Positions 16,121 through 23,703 of a stretch of DNA of 23,703 nucleotides are shown here, piece after piece. The stretch is taken from contig HF998353.1 in assembly GCA_000433735.1 (NCBI GenBank), positions 133,960 through 157,662 of the forward strand, given 5' to 3'. Below the pieces are notes generated by a model. The model did no database searches. It was not told where the DNA came from and saw only the letters and a program-made list of their open reading frames with translations. Source of the stretch: Clostridium sp. CAG:167 (GTDB taxonomy: Bacteria; Bacillota; Clostridia; Lachnospirales; Lachnospiraceae). The position numbers and the translations under genes were made by a program. Position 1 is the first letter of the stretch, and every line of letters begins with the position of its first letter.

Positions 16121-16876
16121 TCACTTCTTCATAGAAGTCATTTTGGTAGTAACCTGGGCTGCTGTTGTAGCTGTCATGCTCTGAAGGATCAGTGCGCTTT
16201 TGGCCGGCTGCATGTTATCGAGAATACTGGCCACCAGCTTAAGATCACTGGTCATTTCTTCTAAGATCGCCGCTGCTTTGGCCGGTTCCATTTTCGCATA
16301 AGTATCTGCCTGGTCTTTGATTTCCTGACTGTACTGATACTGCTTGCACACCTCTCTGTAAATCTCTGCCGCATTGTCCGCATCGATTCCCTCATAGTAC
16401 TTTTTATACTCTTCTGTATCCGGTGCCTTATCATTATACACTACATTTTCATCAAACTCTTTCACTCTCTTTGCGAAAGCTTCCTGATTATCTTCAAACT
16501 TTTTCAGCCGCTGTACTTCTGACTGAAGCTGCTGGACCTGACTTGAATTCGCATTATCCGAATTACTTGTAGTAGCAAGCTGGCTCTCCAACTCCTTGAT
16601 CCTGGCATTTGCTTCTTTCAGGTTGTCATACTCACCGCTCTGGCTGCTGTCGTCGCTGCCGGAATCCGGCAGAATCCAGTTGAGAACCGGTACATCCTTT
16701 AATACCGGCGTCAGCACACTGCTACCAAAATTACCAACATCTAACTTGATCAGTACACCAAAAATCAGAAGCCATATTGCCACAATAACAATGACGATCA
16801 GCGCTGTTACAAGCTTGCTTCCCGTGCTTTCTTCCATGGTATTATCCTGAGATTTTTTCTTGTCTTTTTTTGCCAT
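16121..16876 (-). CDS. YlxF-like membrane protein with MgtE_N-type domain
   Basis: This corresponds to the YlxF-type protein found between fliJ and fliK in Bacillus and clostridia. It resembles FlhE/MotE-like factors carrying the intracellular MgtE N-terminal fold. The 251-residue product has a lysine-rich cytoplasmic N-terminus, one membrane helix (about residues 22-44) and a coiled coil (about 85-130). C-terminal helical repeats follow (KAAAILEEMTSDLKLVASIL, then AKSALILQSMTATTAAQVTT) that match the MgtE_N pattern. The ATG at 16876 is chosen over the TTG at 16882 because SD AAAGGAAGA is correctly spaced for it. By analogy with MotE, a role as stator or hook assembly chaperone is possible; this is inference. 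Confidence 0.8.
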   Translation of the reverse strand: MAKKDKKKSQDNTMEESTGSKLVTALIVIVIVAIWLLIFGVLIKLDVGNFGSSVLTPVLKDVPVLNWILPDSGSDDSSQSGEYDNLKEANARIKELESQLATTSNSDNANSSQVQQLQSEVQRLKKFEDNQEAFAKRVKEFDENVVYNDKAPDTEEYKKYYEGIDADNAAEIYREVCKQYQYSQEIKDQADTYAKMEPAKAAAILEEMTSDLKLVASILDNMQPAKSALILQSMTATTAAQVTTKMTSMKK

Positions 16877-16900
16877 TTCCAATCTTCCTTTCTGTTTTTC

Positions 16901-17344
16901 TTATCCTTTTACACCATAACGGTAACTTACCAGTTCATCTACTTCTTTCTGTTCTTTTTTATTTTCTTCTTCCATAAACTGCTGAAATGCTTTTTCCCTC
17001 AGTTTTTCAAAGGTCTTTCTCTCTCTCATAGCTAACGCTAGTCTGGTCCTGGCTTCCTCCAGTTCACGTTCTCTTTGTTTGACACACAGCATTTGCTGTT
17101 TTACATACATTTTTATAACTTCTACCCCATTCTCCGCTTCCTTTATCTGCAGGACCTGCATAGACTCCTTGAGATTCTGTCTTAATTTTTCTTCCTGCTC
17201 TCTCTGGCGGTCTTTCAACCGCTCCAGTTCATCCTGTGCCTCCAAAAGGCGGACATTGGCCCGGCTATAATCATTTTTTTCCTGTCTTTCCAATTTTTCC
17301 TTCATGTCCAGAATGTTTTGCATGGAATAAACAAATTTGGCCAT
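16901..17344 (-). CDS. fliJ: FliJ, export ATPase stalk protein
   Basis: FliJ is a coiled-coil protein that inserts into the FliI hexamer, like the gamma subunit of F1-ATPase, and contacts FlhA. The 147-residue product is almost all charged heptad-like helix (about residues 8-140), rich in E, K, Q and R, with the usual N-terminus FVYSMQNILDMKEKLE. Its ATG overlaps the fliI stop by one base (TAATG), implying coupling. FliJ has little sequence conservation, so the call depends on length, coiled-coil character and position directly after fliI. Confidence 0.9.
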   Translation of the reverse strand: MAKFVYSMQNILDMKEKLERQEKNDYSRANVRLLEAQDELERLKDRQREQEEKLRQNLKESMQVLQIKEAENGVEVIKMYVKQQMLCVKQRERELEEARTRLALAMRERKTFEKLREKAFQQFMEEENKKEQKEVDELVSYRYGVKG

Positions 17345-18681
17345 TAATCATCCTCCTGATCCGGCACCGCCGCAAAGATATCTCTCATCTGCTGTATAAT
17401 GTCATCAAATAAAAATTTCTCATCTGTGGACTGCTTTAAAAAGGCGTTTACCATTCCTATTTTCTCAATGGCAAAATCAATGTCCGGATTGGAACCCGAC
17501 TTGTAAGCACCAATATTGATAAGGTCTTCTGCATCCCGGTATGTAGCCAGAATTTCTTTTATTTTCCCAGCCAGCTCCTTATGTTCTTTTGTAGCCACAG
17601 AACTCATAACACGTGAAATACTCTGCAACACATCAATGGCCGGATAATGATTTTTTTGTGCCATACTTCTGGACAGCACAATATGTCCATCCAGAATACC
17701 TCTGGCCGTATCCGCAATTGGTTCATTAAAATCATCTCCATCTACCAGTACTGCATATAGACCGGTAATGGAGCCTTTATCTGAATTACCGGCCCGTTCC
17801 AGAAGTTTAGGCATTTCAGAATAAACACTAGGTGGATAACCTCTTGACACCGGAGGCTCTCCGGAAGCCAGTCCGATTTCTCTCTGGGCCATAGAAAATC
17901 GTGTCAGATTATCCATCATCAACAGGACATCTTTTCCCTGATCTCTAAAATATTCCGCAATGGCAGTAGCTGTCTTGGCGGCCTTATTACGGATCAACGC
18001 CGGCTTATCTGAAGTGGCAACTACCACAACAGACCGTCTCATTCCCTCTGTTCCCAGATCTTTTTCAATAAATTCCCGTACTTCTCTTCCCCGCTCACCA
18101 ATGAGAGCAATGACATTAATATCTGCTTTTGTATTTCTTGCAAACATTCCCATCAAGGTACTCTTACCTACACCACTGCCGGCAAAAATTCCAATTCGCT
18201 GTCCCTTGCCTACTGTCATCAACCCATCCACGGCTTTTACACCAAGAGGAAGCACATCTTTTATTATTTCTCTTTTCAACGGATCCGGAGCTTCTGCTTC
18301 AACCGAATAACGAGCACAATGCTCATCCAGTTCATCCATATCCATAGGAACCCCTACTCCATCCATTACCTGTCCCAGCAGCCGATCATTTACGGCCACC
18401 TGTAAAGGTGCTCCTGTATTTTCTACAAAACTGCCCAAACCAACTCCTGCTACATCATCATAAGGCATCAAAAGAACCCTGTCATCCCGGAAGCCTACTA
18501 CTTCCGCTTTGACGGGTTCTTCTTTTGTGTTTGAGCGAATCAGACATAAATCATTTAATTTAGCACTGGGGCCAATGGATTCAATCGTCAACCCTACCAC
18601 TTTGGATACTTTCCCCAATGGTCTGGCAAAACTTCGTTCCCCCAGTGCCTCATACTTTTCAAGGTTAATTGTATTCACCAT
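17344..18681 (-). CDS. fliI: FliI, flagellum-specific export ATPase
   Basis: FliI is the F1-beta-like ATPase that, as a hexamer at the base of the export gate, helps unfold and deliver export substrates. The 445-residue product has Walker A AGSGVGKST (residues 167-175), ALIGERGREV (192-201), Walker B DVLLMMD (251-257) and the alpha/beta ATPase signature PPSVYSEMPKLLERAG (283-298). These features are all intact and the length is normal. SD AGAAGGATG precedes the ATG at 18681. It lies 24 bases after fliH and overlaps fliJ by one base, giving a FliH-FliI-FliJ module. Confidence 0.98.
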   Translation of the reverse strand: MVNTINLEKYEALGERSFARPLGKVSKVVGLTIESIGPSAKLNDLCLIRSNTKEEPVKAEVVGFRDDRVLLMPYDDVAGVGLGSFVENTGAPLQVAVNDRLLGQVMDGVGVPMDMDELDEHCARYSVEAEAPDPLKREIIKDVLPLGVKAVDGLMTVGKGQRIGIFAGSGVGKSTLMGMFARNTKADINVIALIGERGREVREFIEKDLGTEGMRRSVVVVATSDKPALIRNKAAKTATAIAEYFRDQGKDVLLMMDNLTRFSMAQREIGLASGEPPVSRGYPPSVYSEMPKLLERAGNSDKGSITGLYAVLVDGDDFNEPIADTARGILDGHIVLSRSMAQKNHYPAIDVLQSISRVMSSVATKEHKELAGKIKEILATYRDAEDLINIGAYKSGSNPDIDFAIEKIGMVNAFLKQSTDEKFLFDDIIQQMRDIFAAVPDQEDD

Positions 18682-18705
18682 ATGATGCCATCCTTCTCAC
18701 AATTT

Positions 18706-19488
18706 CTAATGAGACTGCGCCAGCAATCGAAGTGTATCTGTCATATTTTTCAACTGTGTGTGAAAACTACAGTCCATCATCTGAGAATCTGTCTCTATAA
18801 TACACTCACCGTCTTTCAGGCTTTTTTCTTCCTGTACTTCTACTGCCGCATCCACCCCTGCTTTCATAAGGATTTCCTCCTTATGTGCTTCCATATAGGG
18901 AAAATCTTCTGTTGACACTCTCAGCACAAACTTAGATGAAGGTTCCATATCCATCATGGTCCTATGGATCAGATATGTCAGAACTTCCCTCTGATCTGAC
19001 ACAAGAACACCTGTCAGTTTCTGAAGCAGCGTACATAACACATCCGCAAACTTCGGTTCCATCTGTGCCATAGTATCTTCATACTGTTTCCGGAAATTGT
19101 CTTTTTCCTGCAAGATCTCATTTTTTTCATTCTCAATCTCACTTTGTCCCCTGCGGATTCCCTCAGCTTTGCCTTCTTCAAATCCCTGATCAAAAGCCTG
19201 CTGTCTAACGTCATCCGCTTCCTGTCTGGCCTGTTCAAGGATCTGTGCCGCTTCTTTGTCAGCTTCTTCTAAAACTACTCTGGCCTGTTCTCTTGCCTCT
19301 TCCTGTTTTTCTTCCCATACCTGGTCAAAATTCTTAACAGGAACGCCAGCTTCAAATCCTTCCGGATCCGGCACCTGAGTCATCTGCAGTTCCGGTTCTT
19401 CTACCGGCTTTTCCTTTTTTTCATAATCTATCACATAGGAGTCTTCTTTATCAAAATTGACAAATGTGTACTTAATCAGATTAGACAA
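18706..19488 (-). CDS. fliH: FliH, export ATPase regulator
   Basis: FliH dimers hold FliI at the C-ring and restrain its ATPase activity, like the peripheral stalk of F-type ATPases. The 260-residue product begins MSNLIKYTFVNFDKEDSYVI and then has a long glutamate-, glutamine- and alanine-rich coiled coil (about 65-150). A C-terminal ATP-synthase-delta-like domain follows (VLTYLIHRTMMDMEP onward). The start chosen is TTG at 19488: the SD GGAGGTGA lies eight bases before it, inside the last codons of fliG, and the TTG overlaps the fliG stop region. Starting further upstream would add residues within fliG without an SD. Confidence 0.88.
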   Translation of the reverse strand: MSNLIKYTFVNFDKEDSYVIDYEKKEKPVEEPELQMTQVPDPEGFEAGVPVKNFDQVWEEKQEEAREQARVVLEEADKEAAQILEQARQEADDVRQQAFDQGFEEGKAEGIRRGQSEIENEKNEILQEKDNFRKQYEDTMAQMEPKFADVLCTLLQKLTGVLVSDQREVLTYLIHRTMMDMEPSSKFVLRVSTEDFPYMEAHKEEILMKAGVDAAVEVQEEKSLKDGECIIETDSQMMDCSFHTQLKNMTDTLRLLAQSH

Positions 19489-20500
19489 TGATCTCGTCAC
19501 CTCCACCACGGGAAATAACAATTTCTGCCGAATCCTCTAACTTACGGATAATATTAACAATCTTCTGCTGTGCCTCTTCAACATCTTTAACACGAACAGG
19601 TCCCATGTATTCCATATCTTCGCGAATCATATCTGCCAGACGGGTAGACAAGTTGCTAAAGATAGCATTGCGCACATCCTCATTGGCATTCTTCAGCGCA
19701 ACTGCCAGTTCGTTATTCTCTACATCTCTAAGCACACGCTGAATGGAACGGTCGTCCAGCATAAGAATATCCTCGAACACAAACATCTTCTTGCGGATCT
19801 CGTCTGCCAATTCCGGCTCCTCGATCTCCAGATTTTCCATAATGTGTTTCTCTGTTCCGCGATCCACTGTATTCAAAATCGCCACAACTGAATCCACACC
19901 ACCAACGATGGTATAATCCTGACTTACCAGAGATGCAAGTTTCTGTTCCAAAATGTCCTCCACCTCCTTGATCACATCCGGTGATGTACGGTCCATCGTA
20001 GCAATACGTTTGGCAACATCGGTCTGTTTATCCGGTGGCAGAGATCCCACGATTCCTGCCGCCTGACTTGGTGACAGATAAGACAGGATCAATGCAATCG
20101 TCTGCGGATGCTCATCCTGAATAAAATTCAAAATCTGGGAAGCATCTGTTTTACGGATAAACTCAAATGGACGAACCTGCAAAGAAGCTGTCAATTTGCC
20201 AAGAACATCTTTGGCTTTCTCTTCGCCCAATGCTTTCTGCAAAAGATCCTTGGCATATCCAATACCACCTTCTGCTATGTACTGCTGAGCCAGACACACT
20301 TCGTAAAATTCATTGAGAACTTCTTCTTTCTGGGATGGCGATACACTTCTTGTATTCGCGATCTCTAAAGTAAGCTGCTCAATCTCTTCTTCTTTTAAAT
20401 GTTTGAAAATATTGGCCGCTTTTTCCGGCCCTAATGTAATCAGAAGCACTGCTGCTTTCTGAAGTCCATCTAATTCTCCTACTGAACTGCCATTTTTCAT
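19481..20500 (-). CDS. fliG: FliG, rotor and switch protein
   Basis: FliG sits on the cytoplasmic face of the MS ring and carries the charged residues that stators push against. The 339-residue product has an N-terminal FliF-binding domain, the middle domain EHPQ motif (130-133) followed by TIALILSYLSPSQAAGI, and a C-terminal domain with MFVFEDI (239-245). The charged torque helix is near 249-260 (DDRSIQRVLRDVEN). Length and motifs are normal. The start ATG directly follows the fliF stop (TAAATG), so coupling is likely. Its final codons contain the fliH ribosome site. Confidence 0.97.
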   Translation of the reverse strand: MKNGSSVGELDGLQKAAVLLITLGPEKAANIFKHLKEEEIEQLTLEIANTRSVSPSQKEEVLNEFYEVCLAQQYIAEGGIGYAKDLLQKALGEEKAKDVLGKLTASLQVRPFEFIRKTDASQILNFIQDEHPQTIALILSYLSPSQAAGIVGSLPPDKQTDVAKRIATMDRTSPDVIKEVEDILEQKLASLVSQDYTIVGGVDSVVAILNTVDRGTEKHIMENLEIEEPELADEIRKKMFVFEDILMLDDRSIQRVLRDVENNELAVALKNANEDVRNAIFSNLSTRLADMIREDMEYMGPVRVKDVEEAQQKIVNIIRKLEDSAEIVISRGGGDEIIV

Positions 20501-22129
20501 TTAAGCACCCCAATCTTCATTAATCCAGTTTCGCAAAAGCAATGCCACTGCTTCCGGATTTTCATCTACAAATTTTTCTATTAACTGTCTTGTTTCTGAT
20601 TTATCACTCAATTCAATCTCATCCAGATCCTGCTTATCATCTTCCTGAGTAGTCGCCAGAAGATCCTCAACCGACAACTCCGGTTCCAGTTCTGTTACCT
20701 CCACCGGCGATGTGCCCTTGATAATAACAAACACAAGCAGCCCTGCGATCAAAAGGGTCAGGATCACCATAAGATAATTAGATGCATTATCCATAAATGA
20801 ACTGCTCTCTTTTGCTTCATATACAGGCTTTTGTTTGATCTGAATCGTGATATTATTGGTTGCAATACCTGTAGCAGCAGATACCAGTGTGATCAGTTCC
20901 TGAGGAACCTGCAGATCTGTAACTGCACTGTTATTGTTTACATACTCTTCAAAAGTAGTATCTTTCAAAAGTCCCTGGGACTCCAGCGTCTCTTCTTTGA
21001 TCACATTATACTTCGTAAGAACAATACCGATGGAAGACTGATCTGGCTCTACTGCGCCAACTTCATGCTCAATATTCTGAACCGTCTCATTCGGAAGATA
21101 ATTATACTTATCCAAGGTAGTCTCACTGTTTGATGATCCGGTATTCTGGATCATCGTGTCGGTCTGGTCTCCATTGGAATCCGTTCCCGGCACACCGCCA
21201 CTTCCGGAGTTTCCTGTAGATTTGTAATTGTAAGAGCTTGAATAAAGTCCCTGATCCTGTCCTTCATTTGCCGTATATGTCTTTACCAGTTCGGTAACCT
21301 TATCCATATTAAATTTAATATTGGCACTTCCGATCTGCACATCGTCATATCCGGCTTTCATCAGCATATTGCTGACATTCTTACAGAATGTATTTCTAAG
21401 TTTTTCTTTATAATCATCGCTTCCGGAGACAGATCCACCTAATGTGTTGTCTTCTTTTTGTCCATACAAAAGATTCCCTGTCGTATCGGTCAAAATGATA
21501 TTATCCGTGGTACTATTTCCTACCGCATTGGCAAGATAATATGCAATTGCCTGTGCCGTCTCGGATGTAATCTCTGATCCTTTTGCCAGCTTCAAAGACG
21601 CACTGACCGAAGTTTCTTTCTTTTCAGAAAAAATTGTTCCATCATCTGTGGGACGGTTCACATATACCGTAGCATCTTCTACTCCATCAAAATTCATCAA
21701 ACCTTTTCGAATAGAGGACTGAAGTGCCAGCGTAGCCTTTGTCTGCTTCTCCGCTGAACTAACCGTCATATCGTTGTTAAAAGCATCATCCCACGACATC
21801 TCTGTGTCAGTGATCTTATTCTCTCCCATCAACAAAACAGCGTCTGAATATTGAGACTGTTCCACACTAAAAACCGTGTTTCCCTTGGAATCAGACTCTT
21901 TCTTATAATCAATTCCTCCGGAACTCAATGCAGAGTCAAAAGTTGATGCTGTATCACCACTTAACTTAACAAGTTCTGTATAAACCGGTCTTGTCAAAAA
22001 ATAACCGAGCAATACAACTGCAAAGAAAATAGCCAGCACCACAGAAATGATCAAAGTCTTCTGTTTCGTTGTATATTTATCCCAAAATGCCAGGAACTTA
22101 TCCTTGATGGCTATGAGTCGATCCATCAT
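20501..22129 (-). CDS. fliF: FliF, MS-ring protein
   Basis: FliF builds the membrane ring on which the rod, export gate and FliG assemble. The 542-residue product has an N-terminal membrane helix (about 25-45), a periplasm-side ring-building region with a serine/glycine-rich loop near 290-340 (SSSYNYKSTGNSGSGG), and a second membrane helix at about 451-471. The C-terminal FliG-binding peptide ends ENPEAVALLLRNWINEDWGA. Length is normal. The SD is AGGAGAGG before tandem ATGs at 22129 and 22126; the upstream one is used here. It is directly adjacent to fliG. Confidence 0.97.
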   Translation of the reverse strand: MMDRLIAIKDKFLAFWDKYTTKQKTLIISVVLAIFFAVVLLGYFLTRPVYTELVKLSGDTASTFDSALSSGGIDYKKESDSKGNTVFSVEQSQYSDAVLLMGENKITDTEMSWDDAFNNDMTVSSAEKQTKATLALQSSIRKGLMNFDGVEDATVYVNRPTDDGTIFSEKKETSVSASLKLAKGSEITSETAQAIAYYLANAVGNSTTDNIILTDTTGNLLYGQKEDNTLGGSVSGSDDYKEKLRNTFCKNVSNMLMKAGYDDVQIGSANIKFNMDKVTELVKTYTANEGQDQGLYSSSYNYKSTGNSGSGGVPGTDSNGDQTDTMIQNTGSSNSETTLDKYNYLPNETVQNIEHEVGAVEPDQSSIGIVLTKYNVIKEETLESQGLLKDTTFEEYVNNNSAVTDLQVPQELITLVSAATGIATNNITIQIKQKPVYEAKESSSFMDNASNYLMVILTLLIAGLLVFVIIKGTSPVEVTELEPELSVEDLLATTQEDDKQDLDEIELSDKSETRQLIEKFVDENPEAVALLLRNWINEDWGA

Positions 22130-22159
22130 CTCGTTATTCCTCTCCTAACTCAAAATATT

Positions 22160-22495
22160 TTAAAACTGCATATTCATAATTGATTTGTATGCCTCAACGG
22201 CTGTATTTTTCACCGCAACCGTGTACTGCAAAGAGACATTCGCTTTCTGCTGCGCAATCATAAGATCGTGCATACTGGCAGACTGTCCGGTAGCATACTT
22301 AATTTCCTCTTCCTCTGCCGCATTGGAATAATCCTCAGTCTCCTGAACCATCTTCATGGCAGAACTGAGCAAACTGTCAAAACTGGCCGTGCCCGTCTTT
22401 CCACTCTGCTCTGCGTTTTCCTGAATTGTCTGCAGTTTGTCATAACGACTGACCGATTCAAGTCCATTGATTGCTGATAAACTAGTAAGATCCAT
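22160..22495 (-). CDS. fliE: FliE, MS-ring to rod adaptor
   Basis: FliE links the MS ring to the proximal rod and is the first axial protein exported. The 111-residue product has the family-typical C-terminal half, SFDSLLSSAMKMVQETEDYS then MHDLMIAQQKANVSLQYTVA and VKNTAVEAYKSIMNMQF, with a variable N-terminus. Length is normal. SD TAAGGAGG precedes the ATG at 22495, 16 bases after flgC. Order flgB-flgC-fliE-fliF is standard. Confidence 0.95.
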   Translation of the reverse strand: MDLTSLSAINGLESVSRYDKLQTIQENAEQSGKTGTASFDSLLSSAMKMVQETEDYSNAAEEEEIKYATGQSASMHDLMIAQQKANVSLQYTVAVKNTAVEAYKSIMNMQF

Positions 22496-22511
22496 CTAAT
22501 TCTAATCCTCC

Positions 22512-22949
22512 TTATGCCTGACCTATATCTAATGCCTTCAATGCCATTCCTTTTGTGGAATTCAAAACAGTCACATTGGCTTCATAAGCACGGGTGGCAT
22601 CGATCATATTCGTCATTTCCGTCACAGTATTCACATTCGGATATGTTACATAACCATCTTCATCTGCATCCGGATGGGAAGGATCATATACCTTATTCCC
22701 CTCCGAATCATCTTCAACGATCTGTGACACCTTTACCCCTTTTCCAATGTGTCCGTTTGCCATACTGAGGCTCTCACTGAAACTAGGGTAACTCTTTTCT
22801 TCAAAGACTACCGTTTTTCTCTTGTAGACATTACCATTGGCATCTCTGGTTGTATTTACATTCGCTATATTTTCAGAAATGGTATCCATTCTGGTCTGCT
22901 GTGCAGTCATTCCGGTTGCACTTACATCCATTGCTCCAAAAACAGACAT
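22512..22949 (-). CDS. flgC: FlgC, proximal rod protein
   Basis: FlgC is a rod subunit connecting FliE/FlgB to the distal rod. The 145-residue product has the axial N-terminal motif (DVSATGMTAQQTRMDTISEN then IANVNTTRD) and C-terminal helix (MTNMIDATRAYEANVTVLNS). The start is the ATG at 22949 (MSVFGAMD), with SD GAGGAGGT six bases before it. A six-residue upstream extension (MRGGFR) would place the SD inside the gene, so it is rejected. Confidence 0.95.
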   Translation of the reverse strand: MSVFGAMDVSATGMTAQQTRMDTISENIANVNTTRDANGNVYKRKTVVFEEKSYPSFSESLSMANGHIGKGVKVSQIVEDDSEGNKVYDPSHPDADEDGYVTYPNVNTVTEMTNMIDATRAYEANVTVLNSTKGMALKALDIGQA

Positions 22950-23002
22950 TCTAAAACCTCCTCGCATTTTCTATGATTTTGACCCTTACTCAGATTTTAT
23001 CT

Positions 23003-23392
23003 TTAAGTGGTCTTCATCGCTGACTTCAACCGGCCAAATTCCTGATTCACAGAATTCATCAGCGTATAGTATTTCAACTGGTTTTTAGCCAGTTCGACAT
23101 TCTCTGTACTGATGTCAACATTGTTGCCATCTTCCCTGTAACTAAGCCCTGCCTGCTCTGTATAAGTCGTTGATTCCAGTGTGGAAAGATCAATGTTTGC
23201 CACCGTCTCATCCAGCGAATCCGTACCTGCCACTGCATTGGACAGATATGTCTCAAACTGGACATCCTTGCGCTTGTAGTTCGGCGTATCCGCATTGGCG
23301 ATATTGTTAGCCAGCACATCATTACGCACCCAGCTTGCATCCGCTGCCTTATCCAACACATTGATGTAGTTGTATGCATTCGACAAAACCAT
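23003..23392 (-). CDS. flgB: FlgB, proximal rod protein
   Basis: FlgB is the proximal rod subunit and the first gene of the flagellar operon. The 129-residue product has the axial motif NNIANADTPNYKRKDVQFE and a C-terminal helix ending LMNSVNQEFGRLKSAMKTT. The start is the ATG at 23392 (MVLSNAYNYINVLDK) because SD AAAGGATG lies about nine bases before it. Longer in-frame starts reach into the intergenic hairpin and lack the family N-terminus. It follows codY by 86 bases, as in Bacillus. Confidence 0.95.
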   Translation of the reverse strand: MVLSNAYNYINVLDKAADASWVRNDVLANNIANADTPNYKRKDVQFETYLSNAVAGTDSLDETVANIDLSTLESTTYTEQAGLSYREDGNNVDISTENVELAKNQLKYYTLMNSVNQEFGRLKSAMKTT

Positions 23393-23415
23393 ATGTATCA
23401 TCCTTTCTTGCAAAA

Positions 23416-23460
23416 ACGCAAACAGCATCATGAAACTCTTGTTCACAACTCCATTTGCGT
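23416..23460 (-). other. Hairpin with short T-run between codY and flgB
   Basis: Seven-base arms ACGCAAA (23460-23454) and TTTGCGT (23422-23416) enclose a 31-base loop and are followed on the minus strand by TTTT. It resembles a weak terminator or attenuator after codY, but the long loop and short T-run make it uncertain. No clear sigma-A or sigma-28 promoter is visible in this 86-base gap. Confidence 0.35.
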
Positions 23461-23478
23461 CTTGGGATTCCATTCCTG

Positions 23479-23703
23479 TTATAATTTATTATCAAATTCA
23501 GTATATACTATGTCGTTAAGTATCTCAATCTGCGTTCCCTTTACGCCGGCAGATCTTGTCTGGATCAGCCCTGCACTAACTAACTTTCTTAATGCATTGA
23601 CGATCACGGTCCTTGTGATGCCATACTTTTTCGCTAACTGGCTTGTAACGACACGATCGTTGCGTCCATTCATCTCGTGGATCACACAGTCTACCGCCTT
23701 GCA
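23479..23703 (-). CDS. codY: CodY, global nutritional repressor (N-terminus cut by window edge)
   Basis: CodY is the GTP- and branched-chain-amino-acid-sensing transcriptional repressor of low-GC Gram-positive bacteria. The visible 74 C-terminal residues form the winged helix-turn-helix: SQLAKKYGITRTVIVNALRK then LVSAGLIQTRSAGVKGTQIE, which closely matches the CodY DNA-binding domain. The frame is open to the right edge, so the GAF sensor domain lies outside the window. CodY next to flgB is conserved in Bacillus. It is read on the same strand as the flagellar genes and could feed transcripts into flgB unless the hairpin in the gap stops them. Confidence 0.95.
   Translation of the reverse strand, partial: CKAVDCVIHEMNGRNDRVVTSQLAKKYGITRTVIVNALRKLVSAGLIQTRSAGVKGTQIEILNDIVYTEFDNKL

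Noticed and set aside
1..23703. Mobile element, CRISPR array, prophage or foreign gene block
   Set aside because: No transposase, integrase, spaced direct repeats or strand changes are visible, and the gene order is continuous and typical of a flagellar operon.

Overview
All recognisable genes in this window lie on the minus strand and form one long flagellar/chemotaxis gene cluster. In transcription order (right to left) it runs: 3' end of codY, then flgB-flgC-fliE-fliF-fliG-fliH-fliI-fliJ-ylxF(MgtE_N-like)-fliK-flgD-(TIGR02530-type protein)-flgE-flbD/swrD-motA-motB-fliL-fliM-fliY-cheY-fliO-fliP-fliQ-fliR-flhB-flhA-flhF (cut by the left edge). The gene order, a codY gene directly upstream of flgB, a CheC/FliN-fusion FliY instead of a plain FliN, strong AGGAGG-type ribosome binding sites and moderately AT-rich DNA point to a Gram-positive Firmicute. 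The PomAB-like stator placed between flbD and fliL is what I associate with motile gut Lachnospiraceae (Roseburia/Agathobacter type). The genus is an inference and was not tested.

Region by region: 23003-23392 and 22512-22949 encode proximal rod proteins, and 22160-22495 the FliE adaptor. 19481-22129 encodes the MS-ring FliF and rotor protein FliG. 16901-19488 encodes the export ATPase complex FliH-FliI-FliJ. 11934-16033 encodes the hook module (FliK ruler, FlgD cap, FlgE hook). 9409-11848 encodes the stator module (FlbD/SwrD, MotA, MotB, FliL). 6665-9290 encodes the C-ring switch and its signal (FliM, FliY, CheY). 1-6661 encodes the membrane export gate (FliO, FliP, FliQ, FliR, FlhB, FlhA) and the GTPase FlhF. 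Gaps are all short (the longest is 118 bases), many genes overlap or abut, and nearly every gene has a clear Shine-Dalgarno sequence, so the cluster behaves as an operon. No stretch over 300 bases lacks a gene.

The main anomaly is in fliY. An exact 16-base tandem duplication (8059-8091) inside the first CheC-type active-site region shifts the reading frame. Removing one copy restores a perfect 411-residue FliY. As given, the gene makes a 105-residue fragment and loses the FliN domain needed for the switch ring, so this copy is predicted to be non-motile or switch-defective unless the duplication reverts, is bypassed, or is a sequence error. A slipped-strand phase switch is an attractive but unproven reading.

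Other non-coding structure: a good intrinsic terminator sits inside the operon between flgE and flbD (11867-11908). A possible sigma-A promoter lies upstream of fliM (9366-9392). Hairpins lie upstream of flgE, upstream of fliK, and between codY and flgB. I found no tRNA, rRNA, CRISPR array, insertion sequence or clear sigma-28 promoter.
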